64,000 nt of DNA from positions 434,001 through 498,000 of the forward strand of contig NZ_BQHJ01000003.1 in assembly GCF_021603645.1 (NCBI RefSeq), read 5' to 3'. Every line of letters begins with the position of its first letter. The stretch's first letter is position 1. The notes beneath the pieces were generated by a model. The model made no database searches. It was not told the DNA's origin and saw only the letters and a program-made list of their open reading frames with translations. This document shows positions 32,711-39,790 of this stretch, one piece after another. This stretch comes from Pseudomonas pseudonitroreducens (lineage in GTDB: Bacteria > Pseudomonadota > Gammaproteobacteria > Pseudomonadales > Pseudomonadaceae). The position numbers and the translations under genes are program-made.

Positions 32711-32814
32711 AGTAGTTTCCGAGCTTTTGCCTTACTCCAATGAATGGCTGGGTAGGGACTCTATTTCCGGGTGGCTCACTTCTATTTAAAACAAAAACAA
32801 TACGGAGTCTCTCC

Positions 32815-33717
32815 ATGAAAAGTACCGGTGCTTTGCGAGTAGTTGCCTGTTTCGTCGGTTCCTTGTTGGCTTCGCATGCTTATGCGTTGGAGGGTGGTAC
32901 TTCCAGCTACCCTGCAGGTACCGTGACTGTAATGAGTGGTGCTGTAGGTGCTCCTGGTGAAACTCACTTCTACACTTACAACAAGCTCATAGATATCGAC
33001 TCGATTCGAAATAATGACGGCGATAAGGTGTTTCCGAAAGCCAAAGGGCGTGTTCACGCCCACGCCATTCGAGTTGTTCACACACTGGACGGTCCTAAGT
33101 TCCTGGGTGGAGATGTATCCCTGCAGGCAGCGCTGCCTTATGTGAAGGGTCACATCAATATTCCGGCTCTTGGCCCGTACGAGCGGGATTCCGTCAGCGG
33201 TATCGGTGATCCGATGTTTGGTTTCCTGGTCAGTTGGATGTCTGCGACCTACCTGCAGAACATCGATATTGAACTGATCGAACCCTGGGGTAAGTACGAC
33301 AAGAACGCCCTAATCAACGCGGGTAACAATAGCCGTGCGTTGTACATGGGTTATGCCTTCACTTGGTTCCCAGTGGATCGAGTCGAATTGAGCTCGAAAA
33401 TAAGTTTGAACTACAGTTGGGAAAATAATGATACTGACTATCAGTCAGGTGTTCAGTTGGTGGCAGACTACGGCCTGAACTATCGTGTGACTCAGAGCTG
33501 GTTGGCAGGTATTGGCGGGTATATCTCTACTCAGCTTAACGATGACCAATCTCGTGGCCACGATGTAGGTAACCGCAGCCGAAGCACTAAAATTGGTCCG
33601 CAAATTGGATATGGCACCCGTGACTGGGGCTTTGTCGCTGCGTATCAGAACGATATATATTCGCGTAATGCTTCGGAGGGTGATACTATTATGCTAAATG
33701 GATTCCTTAAGTATTGA
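32815..33717 (+). CDS. outer-membrane transporter, phenol-degradation MetA type
   Basis: A 300-aa protein of the SphA/MetA-pathway outer-membrane family (PF13557 type). It has a signal peptide ending in ASHAYA and alternating beta strands throughout (FLGGDVSLQAALPYVKG, IGDPMFGFLVSWM, VELSSKISLNYSWEN), finishing with an aromatic-rich C-terminal strand GFLKY. It likely forms a channel for aromatic substrates. ATG 32815 is chosen because GGAG lies just upstream and the signal peptide then starts correctly. It is the last gene of the P2 unit. Confidence 0.82.
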   Translation: MKSTGALRVVACFVGSLLASHAYALEGGTSSYPAGTVTVMSGAVGAPGETHFYTYNKLIDIDSIRNNDGDKVFPKAKGRVHAHAIRVVHTLDGPKFLGGDVSLQAALPYVKGHINIPALGPYERDSVSGIGDPMFGFLVSWMSATYLQNIDIELIEPWGKYDKNALINAGNNSRALYMGYAFTWFPVDRVELSSKISLNYSWENNDTDYQSGVQLVADYGLNYRVTQSWLAGIGGYISTQLNDDQSRGHDVGNRSRSTKIGPQIGYGTRDWGFVAAYQNDIYSRNASEGDTIMLNGFLKY

Positions 33718-33729
33718 TTGCTAATCCCG

Positions 33730-33756
33730 TACGCCCAGCTATAGTTGTTGGGCGTA
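33730..33756 (+). terminator. probable terminator after the outer-membrane gene
   Basis: TACGCCCA and TGGGCGTA form an 8-bp stem around an 11-nt loop, 13 bp after the stop. The following T-run is weak (TATTTGG). Confidence 0.5.
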
Positions 33757-33930
33757 TATTTGGATCCGGCGTTTGGCGTTTGGCTGGCGTTATAGATAGT
33801 GCTGTCATTGATGGTTTTTCAGCTTTTGTGCTCGATTTAAAAGCGTACATGGAGTTGGAGGGAAATTGCTATAATGCGGTGGTGTTTCTTTTGTGCTCAG
33901 TAGCAAGGGTTTTCATTTGATTGAAAGTAA

Positions 33931-33954
33931 AAAGCAGCCCCATAGGGCTGCTTT
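33931..33954. terminator. bidirectional terminator
   Basis: AAAGCAGCCC, CATA and GGGCTGCTTT form a 10-bp stem with A/T runs on both sides. It lies directly after the stop of the small minus-strand gene at 33958. Confidence 0.8.
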
Positions 33955-33957
33955 TTA

Positions 33958-34086
33958 TTACTCCCCCTTTTTGTGCTTGTGGGGTTTCAAGTCAGGATGG
34001 TCTTTCTGCTTTTCGGGCGTGACTCGCTGTCGCTTGTCCGGAGTACCATCTTCATTTGTCCTTTTCGGTCCAGGTTTTATGCTCAT
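33958..34086 (-). CDS. small basic hypothetical protein
   Basis: A 42-aa frame that is easily missed because of its length. It encodes a very charged peptide (MSIKPGPKRTNEDGTP at the start; HPDLKPHKHKKGE at the end) with no Cys or membrane segment. Support comes from AAGGA 8 nt before the ATG and a perfect terminator right after the stop. Such peptides could bind nucleic acid, but the function is unknown. Confidence 0.6.
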   Translation of the reverse strand: MSIKPGPKRTNEDGTPDKRQRVTPEKQKDHPDLKPHKHKKGE

Positions 34087-34363
34087 GGTCGACGTCCTTT
34101 ATCGCTTGGTTGTTAAGTTCCATGATTTATTAGCGCAGCCTCTCAGCGCTGTCAACTAAGAAGGGGCGAGAGGTGCTGCGTAGCCATCTTGCAGGAATTT
34201 GGTCGAAGATCGAGAGTTTTGGCTTATCTCAGAAGTTGATCAGCTCTTAGTTTATTTTGATCTGCGGGCCGATATTTGGAGCAGGTAGCTTCCAATGGTT
34301 AGGTTAGCCTACAAGCCTCTGCGGACTTGGGACTGTCAGAGGGCTCAGAACCAGTAGTCCAAT

Positions 34364-34825
34364 CTACAGCCAGCGTCTGGTGTGTGAACAGTAATCAGTA
34401 AAGCTAGCGCCAAATAGGCCTCGAAGCGCTCGCTCCTCTGGACGAATCTGCCAGCGATCGATCCAGAGAATGAAGACAGCGACAGCGACAAAGGCGAAGA
34501 GCGAAGCGAGTAGGACTGCCCAGCCCACCAGTATCAGGGTGAATCCTAGGTACATCGGGTTTCGCGTCAGTCGGTAAATCCCTTGGGTGACTAGATCGCT
34601 GGCCGAGTCAGGGCTCAGCGGATTCACCGTTGTCCTTGCCCTCCGGAACGAGTGAACGCCCATGAGGCAGATAGCAGTGCCCGTAACTGTGATGGCCAGA
34701 GACAGCGGGAGCCGCCAAATCAACGGCATCTCCAGGGTAGGCAGCAATCTAGCTGTGAGTCCCATCGTCAAGGCGCAGCCCAGCATCAGCACAACGGGCG
34801 GGATGCGATGGTCGAGCCACGCCAT
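34364..34825 (-). CDS. ICMT/PEMT-family membrane methyltransferase-like protein
   Basis: A 153-aa integral membrane protein with four predicted helices. The isoprenylcysteine methyltransferase-family motif is GIYRLTRNPMYLGFTLILVGWAV, followed by RPEERALRGLFG and the end DYCSHTRRWL. Bacterial members are often encoded with metal-efflux genes and their substrate is unknown. It is the last gene of the operon beginning with czcD; the start is 5 bp after the dsbA-like stop. Confidence 0.8.
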   Translation of the reverse strand: MAWLDHRIPPVVLMLGCALTMGLTARLLPTLEMPLIWRLPLSLAITVTGTAICLMGVHSFRRARTTVNPLSPDSASDLVTQGIYRLTRNPMYLGFTLILVGWAVLLASLFAFVAVAVFILWIDRWQIRPEERALRGLFGASFTDYCSHTRRWL

Positions 34826-34830
34826 GATGC

Positions 34831-35496
34831 TCAGTTCCGGCTCTTGGCGACTTCTTCGCGAACCATCTGGCGCAGCACGTCCGGACTGTACTGCATCAGT
34901 TGCTTGCCGTTGACGAAGAAGGTGGGTGTGGACTTGATGCCAACGGCCTGGACGTCCTGCTTGTCGGCGGCGAGTACCGCATCGACGGCCGGGGCGTACA
35001 TGTCCTTTCGAGCTTTCTCGACATCCAGCCCCACGGCGGCAGCAGCGTCCCAGGCAGCGGCGGCGGTGGCGTCGTCATGCCATTGCGGCTGCGCCTTGAG
35101 GACCACCTCCAGTACCTGCGGGAACAGGTTCTGCTTGCGCGAAGCTTCGAGCATCCGCACCACTTCCTCGGACCCCTTGTGGAACAGCACGTAGCGCAGG
35201 ACCAGGCGCACGTTCTGGGTGTCCTCCGCGAGGATGTTCTTCACGTAGGGGTAGAAGGAGCGGCAGGCCTCGCAGGACGGGTCGAAGAACTCGACGATGG
35301 TGACGGGTGCGCTGGCCAGGCCGAAGGAGGGCGAATGGAAGCGAACCAGGTTGTTCTTCACCGAGGCGGGCGGCGTTGCTGAAGTTGTCTCCAGGGCCGA
35401 TTCCGATGTTTTCTGAGGCTTGAAGACGTATGCCGCCGCAGCGAAGACGCCGAGTAGCAGCACGCAGATAGTCACGACAAGGGCGCGGCGATTCAT
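34831..35496 (-). CDS. DsbA-family thiol-disulfide oxidoreductase (BdbD-like)
   Basis: A 221-aa protein with an N-terminal membrane anchor or signal (ALVVTICVLLLGVFAAAAYVF) and a thioredoxin fold. The active-site CxxC is CEAC in VEFFDPSCEACRSFYP. The cis-Pro segment is IKSTPTFFVNGK. It oxidises periplasmic thiols, with the DsbB-like neighbour as electron acceptor. Its ATG overlaps the upstream dsbB stop by 4 bp. Beside a copper chaperone and a Cys-rich exporter it may keep metal-binding thiols of periplasmic proteins in the right state. Confidence 0.87.
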   Translation of the reverse strand: MNRRALVVTICVLLLGVFAAAAYVFKPQKTSESALETTSATPPASVKNNLVRFHSPSFGLASAPVTIVEFFDPSCEACRSFYPYVKNILAEDTQNVRLVLRYVLFHKGSEEVVRMLEASRKQNLFPQVLEVVLKAQPQWHDDATAAAAWDAAAAVGLDVEKARKDMYAPAVDAVLAADKQDVQAVGIKSTPTFFVNGKQLMQYSPDVLRQMVREEVAKSRN

Positions 35497-35927
35497 GGGG
35501 TGGTTCTCCGGCGAACGATGAGCAGGGTGGCGGAAATCAGGATGAAGGCGAGGAGCGCCAGGAAGGGCAGCGGAATCATGCCGAACAAGGTCATGTTGGC
35601 GTCAGTGCAGGAAGGGCCGGTGGCGCTGCAGGGCTGTATTGGCTGTGGGATGATGCCGGCATAGAGCAGGCTATGGCCAAGTGCAAACAGGCCACCGATC
35701 ACCGACAGTGGTAGCGCGTAGCGCCAGACCTGGAAGTCCGATCCGAAGCAGGCGATCGCCAGCAGGATCGCCAGCGGGAACATGAAGATGCGCTGGTACC
35801 AGCACAGCACACAGGGTTGTTGGCCAAGCACTTCGCCGATGAACAGGGCTGCGAGTGTCGAAACCAGTGCCACCAGCCAGGCAAAAAGCAGCAGATACCA
35901 GGCGCGCAAGCTGAGAGTTTGAGTCAT
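35493..35927 (-). CDS. DsbB-family membrane disulfide oxidoreductase (BdbC-like)
   Basis: A 144-aa, four-helix membrane protein. The first CxxC is in QQPCVLCWYQR, and a second Cys pair lies in the periplasmic loop PCSATGPSCTD. It would reoxidise the DsbA-like partner and pass electrons to quinone. It is short, like the BdbC group. Spacing to the PCu(A)C gene is 10 bp. Confidence 0.87.
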   Translation of the reverse strand: MTQTLSLRAWYLLLFAWLVALVSTLAALFIGEVLGQQPCVLCWYQRIFMFPLAILLAIACFGSDFQVWRYALPLSVIGGLFALGHSLLYAGIIPQPIQPCSATGPSCTDANMTLFGMIPLPFLALLAFILISATLLIVRRRTTP

Positions 35928-35937
35928 GGTGGCACCC

Positions 35938-36363
35938 TCAATCGCTGCCGGGGAGGACGGTGGTGAAGGTCGCAGGAACTCGCTGTTCGTCGCTGAACTT
36001 CAAGGTCATTTGTACTTTGTCGCCCACAGCTAATGGCACCTGGCGCTGCATGAGCATCAAGTGATAGCCGCCGGGAGCGAAGCTGAGTTTTCCGTTGGCC
36101 GGGATTTCTACCTGCATGACGTGTTGCATGCTGGCGGTGCCGTCGCGTTGCACGCTCTGGTGCATCATCACGCTGGCGAAGGCGGGACTTTCAGCGCCTT
36201 CGAGAGTGGTGGGTGTCGGGCCATCGTTGATCAGGGTGAAATAACCCGCTGCCGGCAGGTCGCCCGGTAGAATCCTGATTCGAGCATCGCGGACTTCGAT
36301 GGCGGCCTGGGCAAACATCGAGGTCAGTAGTAGTGGCAGGCACAGCACGGGAGCGTAGCGCAT
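35938..36363 (-). CDS. periplasmic copper chaperone PCu(A)C
   Basis: A 141-aa secreted protein with a signal peptide ending in FAQA. The Cu(I)-binding signature appears as MMHQSV...MQHV and, further on, GGYHLMLM. PCu(A)C proteins deliver copper to cytochrome oxidase or buffer periplasmic copper. The start at 36363 leaves a normal signal peptide; an in-frame ATG lies at 36378. It is part of the czcD operon, 18 bp after the CDF gene. Confidence 0.87.
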   Translation of the reverse strand: MRYAPVLCLPLLLTSMFAQAAIEVRDARIRILPGDLPAAGYFTLINDGPTPTTLEGAESPAFASVMMHQSVQRDGTASMQHVMQVEIPANGKLSFAPGGYHLMLMQRQVPLAVGDKVQMTLKFSDEQRVPATFTTVLPGSD

Positions 36364-36381
36364 CCTTTCGGTCCTCATCCC

Positions 36382-37335
36382 TTAGTTGTTGTTAGGTGAT
36401 CCGCAGCAAGAGGCTTCTGCTGCAGTTTTCTTGGCTGGCTCACTGATGCCGAGTAGTGGGCTCTGCGTCGCTTTTACCGGCTCGCAGCAGGAGGACGTTT
36501 GCTCGGCGCAGCACGAGCGGAGTGCTGTCGCCGGAGCCGGTTCGCAACAGACAGTGGCTTTTATGGCCGCCGCCGTATCGACGATGCTCTGCTCTTCACT
36601 GCAGCCCTTGCTCGGGGACACGGGTGGCGCGCAGCAGGTGTCGGTAGTTGTATTGGTTCCGCCACAGGCCCCCGCGCTGGCAACGCTGCTAGCAGCAACG
36701 ACAGCTTCAGCCCGTGGTGCGGGGTTGGCTCGCCACTCTGCCAAAGCTTCGCGGATCACCTGCCAGGCCGAGTGCAGGAACAACGCGGCGATGGCCAGAC
36801 CGACGATGATGTCCGGCCACAGGCTGCCGGTCACTGCCACGAGCCCGGCCGCTACGATCACGCTGGAGTTGGCAAGCAGGTCGTTACGCGAACAGAGCCA
36901 GGTGGAGCGCATGTTCAGGTCGTCGGAGCGGTGAGCAAAGAGGAGGTAGAAGCACCAGCCGTTGGCCAGCAGGGCGAGCAATCCTACGGCGCCCATCCAG
37001 TCCGCTGCTGGAACTTCTTGTATCAGGAGTTTACGAACAGCATCGGCCACCACCACCAGGCCGAACAGCAACATGAAGCCGCCCTTGAACAGCGCGGCTC
37101 CTGCCCGTGCGCGCACGCTGCGATGCAGGACGAACAAGGTCAGCGCATAGACCGAAGCATCGCCGAACATGTCCAGGGAGTCCCCCAGCAGGGCTGTCGA
37201 GCCGGCGATCCAGCCCGCGGCGAATTCCACCAGGAACATCAGGGCGTTGACCGCCAGCACGATGTACAGCACGCGGGCCTGTTTGGCGCGCAGTTGTGCC
37301 AGTTCCCCGGCTTTGTTTTCGCAACAGCTGTCCAT
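36382..37335 (-). CDS. CDF cation exporter with Cys-rich tail (CzcD-like)
   Basis: A 317-aa cation diffusion facilitator. TM helices hold the metal-site motifs HxxxD/DxxxD-like LLGDSLDMFGDASVYAL and LLANSSVIVAAGLVA. It exports divalent metals using the proton gradient. Two features are unusual: MDSCCENK at the N-terminus, and a long C-terminal extension from about residue 225 with seven CC or Cys-containing clusters (CCAPP, CCEPA, SCCAEQTSSCCEP, SCCGS). This replaces the typical CDF cytoplasmic ferredoxin-like domain. Transcription starts at a MerR-type promoter (37367-37397). Confidence 0.85.
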   Translation of the reverse strand: MDSCCENKAGELAQLRAKQARVLYIVLAVNALMFLVEFAAGWIAGSTALLGDSLDMFGDASVYALTLFVLHRSVRARAGAALFKGGFMLLFGLVVVADAVRKLLIQEVPAADWMGAVGLLALLANGWCFYLLFAHRSDDLNMRSTWLCSRNDLLANSSVIVAAGLVAVTGSLWPDIIVGLAIAALFLHSAWQVIREALAEWRANPAPRAEAVVAASSVASAGACGGTNTTTDTCCAPPVSPSKGCSEEQSIVDTAAAIKATVCCEPAPATALRSCCAEQTSSCCEPVKATQSPLLGISEPAKKTAAEASCCGSPNNN

Positions 37336-37366
37336 GGTGGACTCCCGCTCGGTCGATTCAGCGGGT

Positions 37367-37397
37367 AGGATGGGCCTTATAGTCACTATAAGGTCAA
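37367..37397 (-). promoter_or_regulatory. MerR-type promoter of czcD
   Basis: Reading the minus strand: TTGACC (37392-37397), a 19-bp spacer, then CATCCT (37367-37372). The spacer contains the perfect dyad CCTTATAGTCACTATAAGG at 37375-37393. Over-long spacers with central dyads are how MerR-family activators work. The divergent merR-like gene is next door. Confidence 0.88.
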
Positions 37398-37402
37398 GCG
37401 CC

Positions 37403-37804
37403 ATGAACGATGCCCAATTCACCATCGGCCAGCTCGCACGGGCCACGGATACCAAGTCGGTGACCATTCGCTATTACGAGCAGCAGGGTCTGCTCGCGCC
37501 GCCGGTTCGCACACCGTCCGGTTACCGGCTCTACAGCGCGCAGGAGCAGGATCGCCTTCAATTCATCCGGCGCAGCCGCTCATTGGGCTTTAGCCTGGAT
37601 GACATCCGCGAGCTACTGAGCTTTTCCGACCACCGTCAGGCCTCCTGTGCCTCGGTGGACGCCAAGGTAGCGGAGCAGTTGGTGCAGGTGCGTTCGCGCA
37701 TTCGCGACCTGCAGAAGCTGGAGAAGGAATTGCAGCGGCTGCTCGCCTGCTGCCACGGCGGGGTAATCGAGGAGTGTCGGATCATCGGATCGCTGAGTCG
37801 CTAA
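37403..37804 (+). CDS. MerR-family metal sensor (ZntR/CadR-like)
   Basis: A 133-aa regulator. The HTH is FTIGQLARATDTKSVTIRYYEQQGLL, followed by the long dimerisation helix. Metal-binding residues are Cys in QASCASVDAK and the C-terminal loop CCHGGVIEEC, which matches the Cys-Cys-His-Cys pattern of the zinc sensor ZntR. It should detect Zn(II), Cd(II) or Pb(II) and activate the czcD promoter. A second matching promoter lies in front of czcRS (41910-41940). ATG 37403 is the start by family alignment. Confidence 0.88.
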   Translation: MNDAQFTIGQLARATDTKSVTIRYYEQQGLLAPPVRTPSGYRLYSAQEQDRLQFIRRSRSLGFSLDDIRELLSFSDHRQASCASVDAKVAEQLVQVRSRIRDLQKLEKELQRLLACCHGGVIEECRIIGSLSR

Positions 37805-37834
37805 ATCGCTGAATCGCTGAGGGCGTCACTTGTA

Positions 37835-37854
37835 GTATCCCCACTAGGGGATAC
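37835..37854. promoter_or_regulatory. CsoR-type operator
   Basis: GTATCCCCACTAGGGGATAC is an 8-4-8 perfect inverted repeat with the flanking-AT and G/C-tract pattern of CsoR/RcnR-family operators. It lies about 40 bp upstream of the DUF3147 gene, whose operon also contains a csoR-like gene. Confidence 0.75.
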
Positions 37855-37891
37855 CCTGAGCTTCAGGGGGGCATGCCCCGGAGGGTTCCCG

Positions 37892-38242
37892 ATGCTCTGG
37901 ATTCTGACCAAGTACGCCACTACCGCCGGCATCGTCGTGCTCGTCTCGGAGCTGGCCAAGCGCAATGACCGACTGGGTGGACTGGTGGCGGCATTGCCGC
38001 TGGTCACCGTGCTAACGCTGATCTGGCTGCAGGTGGAGAATCAGGGGCAGGACAAGATCGCCAACCATGCCTGGTACACCTTCTGGTATGTGGTGCCGAC
38101 GCTGCCGATATTCCTGCTGTTTCCGGTGTTCCTGCCGCGCCTGGGGTTCTGGCCGACGCTTGTCGCCAGCATCTTCGTCACCTTGCTGTTGTTCGTCCTC
38201 TTCTCATTTCTGATGCGTCGATTCGGCATCGAGCTGTGGTAG
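37892..38242 (+). CDS. DUF3147 membrane protein
   Basis: A 116-aa protein with four predicted TM helices (TAGIVVLVSELAKRNDRLGGLVAALPLVTVLTLIWL and two more after YTFWYVVPTLPIF). The DUF3147 family has no fixed function. GGAGGG lies 6 nt before the ATG. The CsoR-type operator upstream and the adjacent csoR-like gene suggest a role in metal (copper) handling, perhaps as a small transporter subunit. Confidence 0.8.
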   Translation: MLWILTKYATTAGIVVLVSELAKRNDRLGGLVAALPLVTVLTLIWLQVENQGQDKIANHAWYTFWYVVPTLPIFLLFPVFLPRLGFWPTLVASIFVTLLLFVLFSFLMRRFGIELW

Positions 38243-38273
38243 AGCCACTTTTTACGCCGCACGAGGAATCCAC

Positions 38274-38606
38274 ATGCAGGATCACGGGCCGCACACTTCC
38301 CATGAGGCCGTGCGCAAACGACTCAAGCGTGCGGAGGGGCACTAGCGCAGCATAATCTCGATGATCGATGAACAGCGCGCCTGCGTGGACATCGCCCAGC
38401 AACTGCACGCCGTGGAGAAGGCAGTCTGCCAGGCCAAGCGAACCCTGATCCAGGATCACATCGATCATTGCGTGGAGCATGCGCTGGATGATCCGCAAGG
38501 GGTGAGGCCGGGCGTGCTGGACGAGTTTCGCGAGATCACCCGTTACCGTGAACGGGGGAGCTCCGCGCATTACCGAATCGTCATCTTTCGCTCAGGATGC
38601 CGTTAG
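38274..38606 (+). pseudogene. CsoR-like copper-sensing repressor interrupted by an amber codon
   Basis: From ATG 38274 the frame reads HEAVRKRLKRAEGH, then TAG (38343-38345), then RSIISMIDEQRACVDIAQQL and on to the family end FREITRY. Without the stop this is a CsoR/RcnR-type protein of normal size. The copper ligands have the exact CsoR spacing C-x24-H-x3-C (C in ACVDIA; H and C in HIDHC). The stop replaces what is usually a Leu. A restart at 38361 (MIDEQ) would lose the first helix. Either the repressor is lost or the TAG is read through. The C-terminal tail after ITRY is atypical. Confidence 0.75.
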
Positions 38607-38658
38607 GCATGGAGCCTTAAGGTGTTGTCATCCACGGACAACAGCCATGAGGCCTTCC

Positions 38659-38826
38659 ATGAAAGTCAAAAGTGTTCTGCTCCTCGTCACCCTGCTCGGT
38701 ACCTCTTCCTTCGCCCTTGCTGACGGCGGCGGTGATATCACCTTTGCACGCATGGAGCAGGCCCGCCAGCAAGCCATGAAAGCTGCTCAACAAGCACCGG
38801 CACAGATCGAAACCGCGAAGAACTAA
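38659..38826 (+). CDS. DUF2790 protein, truncated copy
   Basis: A 55-aa secreted peptide with a signal ending in SFALA and the family start DGGGDITFARMEQARQQAMKAA. It matches the first half of the protein at 39460 almost directly (there DGGGDITFSRMQQAREQAMAAR) but stops at AKN, exactly where the other continues AKQYTYGMDLDIAEV. It is therefore a truncated duplicate; the rest of the domain is missing. GAGG lies 6 nt before the ATG. Confidence 0.65.
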   Translation: MKVKSVLLLVTLLGTSSFALADGGGDITFARMEQARQQAMKAAQQAPAQIETAKN

Positions 38827-39000
38827 GCCAAGTTCGACTGTACCGAAATCAAAGACATCAAGGCCGCATCCCGAAACGGGACGCGGCTTTTTGCCATTGC
38901 CGGCTTGCCAGATAGGACGTTTCAGTAATGTAAGTCGCTCGCCATGCACTGGTCAGCACCTGTCCCGTATCGTGTTGAAAACTCGAAAGGAGACAGCGCA

Positions 39001-39351
39001 ATGAATAAATCGAGCTTCACGAAAGCAGCCGGCATTACCGCCATCTTTCTGCTGAGTCAGGCATTCTTTGCATACGCCCAGGCGGTGCCGGAGGACTATG
39101 TGCAACGCATGGAGATCCTCAACGATCAGGCCGTGCGTCAACATGCCGAAGCGGAGGGCAAGGCTGTTCCTTCAGTGGAGGATTATCACTTCGGCATGAA
39201 GATGGACGTGGCGAAGGTCATTCATGTCACCCCAACGGCGAGTGCTAACTTGTGCGGCAATGTTCCTAAGTTGATGTCCTACGAGAACAGCGCGGGAGAG
39301 CTGAAGACCATCCGCTACACCGTCAATGGCAACTGCCGCAGCGAGCGCTGA
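39001..39351 (+). CDS. DUF2790 periplasmic protein
   Basis: A 116-aa secreted protein, signal peptide ending FAYAQA. The DUF2790 core is YHFGMKMDVAKVIHVTP followed by CGNVPKLMSYENSAGELKTIRYTVNGNC; the two cysteines could form a disulfide. In Pseudomonas such genes often lie beside metal two-component systems and may be induced by them. AAGGAG lies 8 nt before the start. The function is unknown. Confidence 0.8.
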   Translation: MNKSSFTKAAGITAIFLLSQAFFAYAQAVPEDYVQRMEILNDQAVRQHAEAEGKAVPSVEDYHFGMKMDVAKVIHVTPTASANLCGNVPKLMSYENSAGELKTIRYTVNGNCRSER

Positions 39352-39459
39352 TCCTGACTGTCGCATTACTGAATCGTCATGTGCCGCTCAGGCTGCTGTT
39401 AGGGGGCGGATCGTAAGGTGGAGTCAATGCATGGCACTGACTCCGCCGAGGCGACCACG

Positions 39460-39789
39460 ATGAAAACTCAATACGCACTTCTGTTCACCGTCCTGATCGG
39501 TTCGACATCACTGGCTTCGGCCGACGGTGGCGGCGACATCACTTTCTCGCGCATGCAGCAAGCACGGGAGCAGGCGATGGCGGCTCGCCAACCGACTCCC
39601 ATTGAAGTCGCTCAGGCCAAGCAATACACCTATGGCATGGACCTGGATATTGCCGAGGTTGTTTCCGTGACTCCACTCAGTCGCGACTGCGGCGTGGTGC
39701 CGGTGCAGATGCGTTACAAGGATTCCTTTGGCGAAGAGCAACTGGTCGAGTATCGCCAGGAGCGCTTCGCCTGCCGCTCGATTCGCTGA
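39460..39789 (+). CDS. DUF2790 periplasmic protein
   Basis: A 109-aa secreted protein with a signal peptide (LLFTVLIGSTSLASA) and the core YTYGMDLDIAEVVSVTPLSRDCGVVPVQMRYKDSFG. It is a close paralogue of the truncated gene at 38659 and a more distant one of 39001. It ends one base before the convergent czcS stop. Confidence 0.8.
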   Translation: MKTQYALLFTVLIGSTSLASADGGGDITFSRMQQAREQAMAARQPTPIEVAQAKQYTYGMDLDIAEVVSVTPLSRDCGVVPVQMRYKDSFGEEQLVEYRQERFACRSIR

Positions 39790-39790
39790 G

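Noticed and set aside
36499-37368. Plus-strand open frame of about 290 codons
   Set aside because: Antisense to the CDF exporter gene, which has proper motifs and promoter.
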